Part shown: positions 57,885 through 64,000 of the stretch, piece after piece
How positions within the stretch are numbered: position 1 is the stretch's first letter
Layout of the letters: each line of letters starts with the position of its first letter
Assembly (NCBI GenBank): GCA_013400975.1
Contig: WBMZ01010254.1
Span: forward strand, 62,001 to 126,000
Direction of reading: 5' to 3'
DNA length: 64,000 nucleotides
From: Atrichornis clamosus
Taxonomy: Eukaryota > Chordata > Aves > Passeriformes > Menuridae
Program-made: the position numbers and the translations under genes
The notes under the pieces: model-generated
The model's input: only the letters and a program-made list of their open reading frames with translations
Told to the model about the DNA's origin: nothing
Database searches by the model: none

Positions 57885-58002
57885 TGTCCTGTGTTGTGGG
57901 GATGTAGTAAAGCCTGCCTGGACCCTGGCACACACTCTCTTCAGCATTGTCTCAGCAGATCCAAGGGAGCTGCAGGACCTCCGAAGGAGCACTGCTCTGC
58001 AC

Positions 58003-58060
58003 CTGGACTGCATCCACCATTTTCCACTGGACTGCATCCACCATTTTCCACTGGACTGCA
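58003..58060. repeat. 24-bp tandem repeat inside the LTR
   Basis: The unit CTGGACTGCATCCACCATTT plus TCCA is present twice without change (58003-58026, 58027-58050), followed by a partial third (CTGGACTGCA). It sits in the presumed U3 region and may reflect enhancer-type repeats. Confidence 0.85.
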
Positions 58061-58215
58061 ACCCCCGCTCACCCGGACCGCAGCCTCCCTGCCTCCCCGG
58101 CCTCACCAGTGCCCCTGCCCAGGTGTGGTCAGAGCTACACCCCAGGGGAACCTGGGTGACCGGCGGGGACTCTGTGACTGGTGTTTGTTGTTGTTATTGG
58201 TGCTGTTTGTTCTGT

Positions 58216-58239
58216 TGGGTTATATCTATCTATCTAGAT
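58216..58239. repeat. (ATCT)n-like short repeat in the LTR
   Basis: TATCTATCTATCTAGATATATAT forms a short AT-rich simple repeat and partial palindrome upstream of the polyadenylation-like signal. Confidence 0.6.
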
Positions 58240-58402
58240 ATATATTTCAGTAAAGAACTGTTATTCCTTTTCCCACATTTGTGCTCAGAAGCCTCCTAAT
58301 TTCCAAAGTTACAGTAATTTGGCGGAAGGGGTAATTTCTTCCCTTCCAGGAAGGTTCCCACCTTCCTTGGCAGATATCTGTCTTTCAAACTAAGACAGGG
58401 AA

Positions 58403-61400
58403 TGAGGCTCTCTGCCCTGTGGGACTCATTAACAGGCCGTGCATGGCTGAGTAGGGACACACGGAATCAGAGCTCCATGGGATCTCTCAAGGTGGAAGTG
58501 ACTCACAGCACACACAGAAATTTATCCCAGTTTTCCCACTGAAGTTATGGGGATAACCAGAACCAACAGTGACCATTCCACTTTTGCACCAGCTCAGCTC
58601 AGTGCACGATGCTGTGCTTTTCCTCTCAGAAAAAATTAAAAAAAGGCAAAGCTGGTTTGTGTTGATTTTCTCTCCAGGAAACAACCTGGGACTTCTTTCC
58701 TCATTCTTGGCCACACCGTTATTGCTTCGTCCAATCTGTGCATCTTCCCCACACTCTCCTGTGTCTTTAATTAACCTATATTGTACCTCCAAGCTCAGGC
58801 TTGGAGCCAGAGTAATAAGTAATTTGCATAGACTTGTGAGTATAGATATGCTCTCAAACCTCCTACCCCAGGCTCCCTCTGTGAAATAGAGGCGAGCATG
58901 GCAACATCTGTATTCCAGCTCAGCTGCTCCATTAGCAGGTTGGGAAGGTGGGGCCGGGCTTCCACCTCTTCCATCTGCCATGGGGAGGTAACAAGGCTTT
59001 GATTCACTGAGGGGCTCCTTCTCCAATGAAAAATACCTGAGAGTTCGTGCATCTGCCAGGAGCCTTAAGGATAAACAGGGACTTAAATCCTCTTCTGAAC
59101 CGAAATGTAAACAAATCCATGACCCTGCCAGGCTCGAAGGATCAGGTCTGGCACAGAGTTCTTATCTGTCCCAAACGGGCCAAGTAATAACACAGCTCTT
59201 ATTTTGTAAGCTGCCCCCAAGGGGAGAGCAACCTGTATTCCATGAATATGAACATGAGAAACACCTCGCTCTTCATTGCCTCTGCTTTTTCTATTCCTTC
59301 AAGAATCAAAGATATTTTCGTTTTAATTCTTTTAGAATTTCTGACCATACAGCTGAACATTTTATTTAGAAGAGGCCCACGATGTACAGAGCTTCCCAGA
59401 TCCATGATTTTCTGAATATTTAATACAACAAACTCTACTGTGTAGAAACCTTAAGATTGGAAAAACAGACTGAAAATTAGGGACTCGAGACTGGTTTGTT
59501 TGTTTGTTTTTTTAAATTGAAGGAATTGAATCTCCTTGTGTCTCAGTTTCCCCAGTTGTTCAAGTGCCAGAAGAAAGCCAGGATCCATCCTCAGGGTGGG
59601 AGTTTGAGGATTAATGAAGAGGTTCCAGGCACTGCAAACAAGAGCTGCTGTACGGCCACTCAGAGCACTAATGTTATTATTGGAGCTCCATGGGGACCCA
59701 TTCAGGATGGAGAATCATCTTTAAGAGAGATGTGGAGTCTCTCTGCTTTTGCAGGTTAACAGCTGACCTTTTAATGCTACATCTGTACAGTTTGATACAC
59801 TGCAAATGTTTTGATCATTTAATATGGTAAACATAGAAAACGTCTGGCAGAAGATTATGTTCTTTTAGCTGCAACTCAGTGTTTATTTCCACTGTTTGAC
59901 CAACTCCTATTCCTTTTTGTGGTGAGCAGGCTCAGGCTATGCAAGGCTGGGTTAAGGATTCCCCTGAGCTAAAAGTGTGGCCACACAAACCCTTTTTCCA
60001 GTGTAAAAACTAATTAAAAATCCTTGCCTCTGGCTGCCCGTGTGTCACAGCTTTTCACTCCCTCACCTGTGCCTCTACCAGGGGGTTATGATGCAAACCA
60101 CATCACAGCAATGATCCGTGTTTAAAACCCACCAAACACCTGCCACTCACATCCTGCTTGATCACTTCAGGAGAGGGATGCTTTTAAAACCACCACTGCC
60201 GGTGCACAGCATGGATCTAACCCATCACACTCTGCCCTGGCCTGGAGCCCTGCTCACCTCTCGTTCTGCTCCTGGCAGGGAAATTTGGTCAGGCAAAGCA
60301 GAAATCCTTGGTGTGTTTGTGTGCAGGGAAGGAGCACATCTCCAGAAGTGAGTTACAGGCAGCTCATGGAAAAAGATGCTCCTGGGGGCACCTACAAAGG
60401 AGCAGCAGGAGGCGAGTGCCCCAGGAATGCCTCTGCTCTGTGGGTGGTTTGTTATCTGTTACACAGGAAATTTCCATGGACATCTTCCCCACCACCATAG
60501 AATGTTGACGTTACTCAATAGCTTATGGCTGGGAGGGAGGCACTGGGAGGTAAAAGTTGGAGTTTTCCTCTGGGTGACGGCGTACAGGGCCTGTTCCTGA
60601 TATCCAGAGATAATGAAGGGGTCCAGCATGGCCGATCCATCACAGGACAGAGCGTGGCACTGGCTCTGGGGAAGCTGCCAGTCTAAGGCAGGGGAGCTGG
60701 AGCAGCTCTGGGCTGTGGGACAGACCTCATCACTTATGTTTAGCTTATGGATGGGATCCCTGGTGCCATCCAGAGAAGATCAGCAAATCGTCCTTGGGAC
60801 AAATCTGTCATCCCTGAAGTGCAGGCTCAAGGGGTCAGACCTGAAGCACAGCCTTGCACAAGAGCACGTTTTTGGTAAGCGCACCAAACTCTGAGCTCAG
60901 GCTGCCCTTAAATCACATCAGTTCTTGCAGCAGATGATTTTAGGAACCTTCTGGGTTCTCCTCTTGATGGGGATCCAGCTCCTGGAGCCAGATGCTGTTG
61001 AGGTGGGTTGATGGAAGATCAGTTTCTCCTCAAAGTTGCTGATCTTTGTCCTCCACAAATACCTGAGATGGATAAGCTGGTGCCAAAGGGGATGGTGCTC
61101 CCTCCCACAAACCTCCTCTGAATAATGCCCAGAGTACATCTGTGCTCCATTAGTACTAAATCTAAGCAGGGCATGAAGAAAGCTGCAGAAAATAGCAGAG
61201 AGAGAAGGAAAGAGAGCAAAACCTTCCAGAAAGGTCCCTTTCCTTCTCAGAAACTGTGGACACCAGCAGAGAAATGGGACCACGGGAGAGGTCTCCCACC
61301 CTCTTGTAAAGGACAGCAAAAAGCAGAGTTTGCAGGTGACACTGGTCCCCTAAGCAGCTTCAACTGAGCTATGACAAGAGGAACAAATCCTCAAGGAAAA

Positions 61401-61590
61401 CCATTTGTGCCAATTCTGGTCTAGAGGTCCCACTGTCTGAGGTCCAGCTAGCTGGGTTCTCATCCTGGGAGACCACCTTCAAAGGGAAGTGATGTGGTCC
61501 CAAAACACTCCCCGGGAGAGGGGCGTGAATTGTGCATACACATGCAAATGAGGAAGAAGTTTCAGCAGCTCATCGTAATTCTGAATAGGG
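58403..61590. other. Non-coding stretch, no gene recognised
   Basis: Unique sequence. A TTAATTAA site is at 58767-58774 and a TGTT-type simple repeat at 59494. A 179-codon minus frame at 58487-59026 lacks any domain and is opposed by a plus frame. TTTTTG|GTAAGC near 60871 is donor-like without a good upstream acceptor. Confidence 0.5.
59494..59514. repeat. Short (TTTG)n / T-rich repeat
   Basis: GTTTGTTTGTTTGTTTTTTT, a simple repeat ending in a T run. Confidence 0.7.
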
Positions 61591-61618
61591 AAAAGAAAAA
61601 AAAAAAGAAAAGAAAGAA
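61591..61618. repeat. A-rich simple repeat
   Basis: AAAAGA-type units around a central A11 run; no retrocopy body recognised. Confidence 0.75.
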
Positions 61619-64000
61619 TACTTATCCAGTGAGGCTTCTGCAGCAGGAACAGAGTTCATTTCTCTCCTGCTCTGGGGAGTGATATGTATTCAGCTCACAC
61701 AGGCCACTTCAGCATCTCTTTTTGTTTTTTTATCTTTCCAACGTAGGAGAACAAATTTAACAATGAGATTCCGTTTCTGTTTCCTACATGTGGAATAATT
61801 AAATTTGCATCTCACTCTGTAGTTGGATCTGCTGTTTGAAGAGGAATGTATCAATTGGACATGAGCCCAATGTGTTCTGCTCTGCAAATAAGGCAGTTTG
61901 CAAAAAAACAAGGCATAATCTCTCACCCAGGAAATAATCACAGGAAAATCATCCCTCACTGACAGCTCTCTTCAGGGCTTGATTCATATTCTTGCTGGGG
62001 AAAGAGCATGAGGGAGGGGGTGTAAGGGGAGCAGACTTTTGGCATCTCCTTGTGACAACCTTCATCAGGAGCGACGCGGGTTCTGGTGAGGGTTGGGATG
62101 TTGCAGTGCAGCCACCAGTGGCAGAGCTCTCTGATTTTCTGCAGGCAGGTTTCGCAGCCAGGAATTGTACATCTGCTGACTTAAGACCTTTCCAAAGCCC
62201 ACTGACACCACGGGGAGCATTCCTGATGGCTTTGATCAGTTTTGTGTGAGGCTGGTGGAGAATGATTTTCAGTGAAACCTCAGATCTTGTTCTCAGGGGG
62301 TTTTGTTACCTGGAACAGAGCTGGGTGCTCGGCACTCCACTGGCTAAATCCTTCAGAAAAATCCATTCCTTCCAGTTTTGGTTGGCTGGATGCAAATCCC
62401 TCACTTCCCTGACCATCGAGTCTGTTCAGATAACTTTCAATAAACAGCCTCTCTCTCCCTGCCTGCCTTGCCCACAAGCAGTGAAATTCATTTGCTTTCT
62501 CCATGTCAGGCATCTCCACTCCAGTGTTCCCTGCCTGTGGCATTTGCTTCAACCATTTGCAGGAACTCCTGCCCCATTTGAATCCCATCCACCACTCTTA
62601 TGTCCAGAAAGATGGAAAGAAAATGTGCCAGGCAGAAGGAGCAGAAGACGGAAACTGTTGAAAAAATCTTGGATCTGGCATGGCAGGAAATGAATAGAAG
62701 TTTAATTCCATCAATCAGAGAGTCAAACTGCACCTGCCCCAGTTAATCTAAAACTCTTCAGATTAAATACCTTATTCTAAATGGAAATTAATTGAGTTTG
62801 TCGAGTGGTTCCTACTGCATTAAACACACTCTAGGTCAGGAAAACAGGGGAAATAAAGACAATACAATTTTTGTACAGTTGAAAGGGTTTTAGTAGAGCT
62901 AGTTGAAGCCTTCAGTTTTTCTCTCTCTAATGCTCCTTCCTAGAAGCCTCTTCTGAAAGGTGTCTCACTGGTTTGATTTGGCTGTCCCAGGGGTCTCAAA
63001 CACTGTGGTCTCCTGCGTAGGTGAACCTGAACTCTGCTTGGGCTCTGAACTCACAAAGTCAGTGGAAAGATAATTTTTTTCCTCTCAAGTTGGGGTTCTC
63101 TGTCTTATGCTTCCTCCCTCACGTGCTCTCGCACACTTCTTCTTCCTCCTCCCACCCTCCTCCCTCCTTCCCCCCCTTTCCGTTCCATACCTGAGCTGAA
63201 TCTAATGAAGATGCATAAAAAATGTTTCCATTCTGTGAAATGCAATCCATCAACACACACTTCATATATATTGTGCAGAAATGAATCCATTTCAGGCAGG
63301 AAGGCTGATAAATCAATTTAAGTGGAAGACTTTTGACAGTTTAATTCAAATTAAGTCCACTTTGTTCAATTAGAAGGTAGCTGGAGGGGTGGTGGCAGGA
63401 AACAAACAGGATTGCTAGAACAAAAGCTGCAGTTTTTCCTCAGTCTGAAGCCACCTGTGGAACATTTTTCTTAAAGGAGGGACAGAATGATACCAATTAA
63501 CACACAACCGGTGACCAGCAAATTACTTGTGTTTAAAACCTAATCCGTACTTTTCACAACATTCCTGCCTACCTTTGGGTGAGCTATGACAGTGCTGGGA
63601 ATATTTTGAGACGAACAGTGAGGAGGAGGGGGTGGAGAAGGTGGCCAAGATTTTTCTGCATTCGGGGGTGGCGTTTGCTGCCATGCCCTGGAAGTTCCGC
63701 TGTGGGTGTGGAGCGCCTTGGAACAACCACAGAACTCCGGGAAAGCCTGTTCCCAAGCGCCAGACCACACGGTGTGCCTGCGACACACATCCCCATGGGT
63801 CAGACTTCCACCCAGCTTTGGTTTGGCTCACAGGCAGAGCTGGTGCAGACAAACTCTCGGTGCCAATTTCTTTGCCCACACAGTTCCCCCCCGGCGGTGT
63901 CACGGAGTGTGGAAGCACAGTTTGTTTGGATACCCCGGCTGTTCTGTGGCATTTTCCTGCAAAACACCGACTTCCTCTGTGCACACAAAGGAGGTGATTG
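61619..64000. other. Non-coding stretch, no gene recognised
   Basis: Unique sequence with a pyrimidine-rich tract at 63113-63183. Chance frames of up to 153 codons on opposing strands lie at 63.5-64.0 kb. The window ends inside sequence of the same kind with no feature cut by the edge that I can recognise. Confidence 0.5.
63113..63183. repeat. Pyrimidine-rich tract
   Basis: Runs of CTTC, CTCC and C7 across about 70 bp, interrupted by a few A and G (CACGTGCTCTCGCACAC) in the first third. Low complexity, no clear unit. Confidence 0.65.

Larger units (their letters stand above)
57885..58397 (+). mobile_element. Solo LTR of an endogenous retrovirus (passerine-type)
   Basis: The element starts TGTCCTGTG and ends CTAAGACA, giving TG...CA ends within a 4-bp terminal inverted repeat (TGTC/GACA). 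It is flanked on both sides by GGGAA (57880-57884 and 58398-58402), a 5-bp target-site duplication. It is 513 bp long. An AGTAAA signal-like site lies near 58250, followed by a pyrimidine-rich U5-like stretch; CAGTAAAGAACTGTTATTCC and TCTGTCTTTCAAAC near the end are as I recall from songbird ERV LTRs. No internal region, primer-binding site or viral gene is adjacent, so it is the relic of LTR-LTR recombination. The orientation is inferred. The 157-codon frame that overlaps it is not a gene. Confidence 0.85.

Noticed and set aside
57780..58253. 157-codon plus-strand and 133-codon minus-strand frames over the LTR
   Set aside because: They lie across the border and within a non-coding solo LTR. 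The repeated peptide in them is just the 24-bp tandem repeat read through.
58440..58490. Possible CR1 tail near ACGGAATCAGAGCTCCATGG
   Set aside because: Only a weak resemblance to the inverted CR1 end, and none of the following diagnostic blocks are present.
58487..59026. 179-codon minus-strand open frame
   Set aside because: No domain is recognised and a plus-strand frame overlaps it. The peptide lacks regular composition.

Overview
The window reads as vertebrate nuclear DNA and most probably a songbird genome. Seven clear 3'-end fragments of CR1 LINEs are present, the dominant avian non-LTR retrotransposon. There is also one solo LTR whose 3' end (pyrimidine-rich U5, ...TTTCAAACTAAGACA) resembles a passerine endogenous-retrovirus LTR family. 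CpG is sparse, simple repeats are short, and no long open frame looks bacterial or viral. The species assignment is inference from repeat style.

No protein-coding gene, tRNA, rRNA, microRNA, CRISPR array or intact mobile element could be recognised. The open frames of 60 to 190 codons look like chance frames: they overlap on both strands, have mixed frames, and carry no known domain. The window is best read as intergenic or deep intronic sequence. If a host gene is present, at most small exons lie here, and several splice-bounded candidates are listed with low confidence.

Layout: 1-12.4 kb is mostly unique sequence with a CR1 tail at 1.9 kb, a TATA-like site at 4.45 kb, a small CpG-richer patch at 6.8-7.0 kb, a six-tract G-quadruplex motif at 9.9 kb and the best-looking splice-flanked 83-bp segment at 10.9 kb. 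From 12.4 to 28.5 kb there are four CR1 fragments (12.5, 17.7, 22.5, 28.3 kb) and a degenerate fifth (21.26 kb), with AT-rich islands at 13.2-13.7, 15.9-16.2 and 27.5-27.7 kb that look like conserved non-coding elements. From 28.5 to 44.9 kb there is no recognised transposon. This stretch holds a pair of diverged direct repeats (29.3 and 30.2 kb), AT-rich islands at 32-34.4 kb, and an odd cluster at 35.2 kb of two T21 tracts beside a G-quadruplex motif. From 44.9 to 64 kb there are CR1 fragments at 45 and 48.4 kb, a TATA plus CCAAT-like site at 55.0 kb, another conserved-looking island at 56.4-56.76 kb and the 513-bp solo LTR at 57.9-58.4 kb with a 5-bp target-site duplication.

The picture is a gene-poor regulatory landscape: AT-rich islands with homeodomain-type TTAATTAA motifs set in unique DNA with few transposons. 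I did not find a previously undescribed system. The most checkable leads are the conserved-looking islands, the splice-bounded segments and the local repeat pair.
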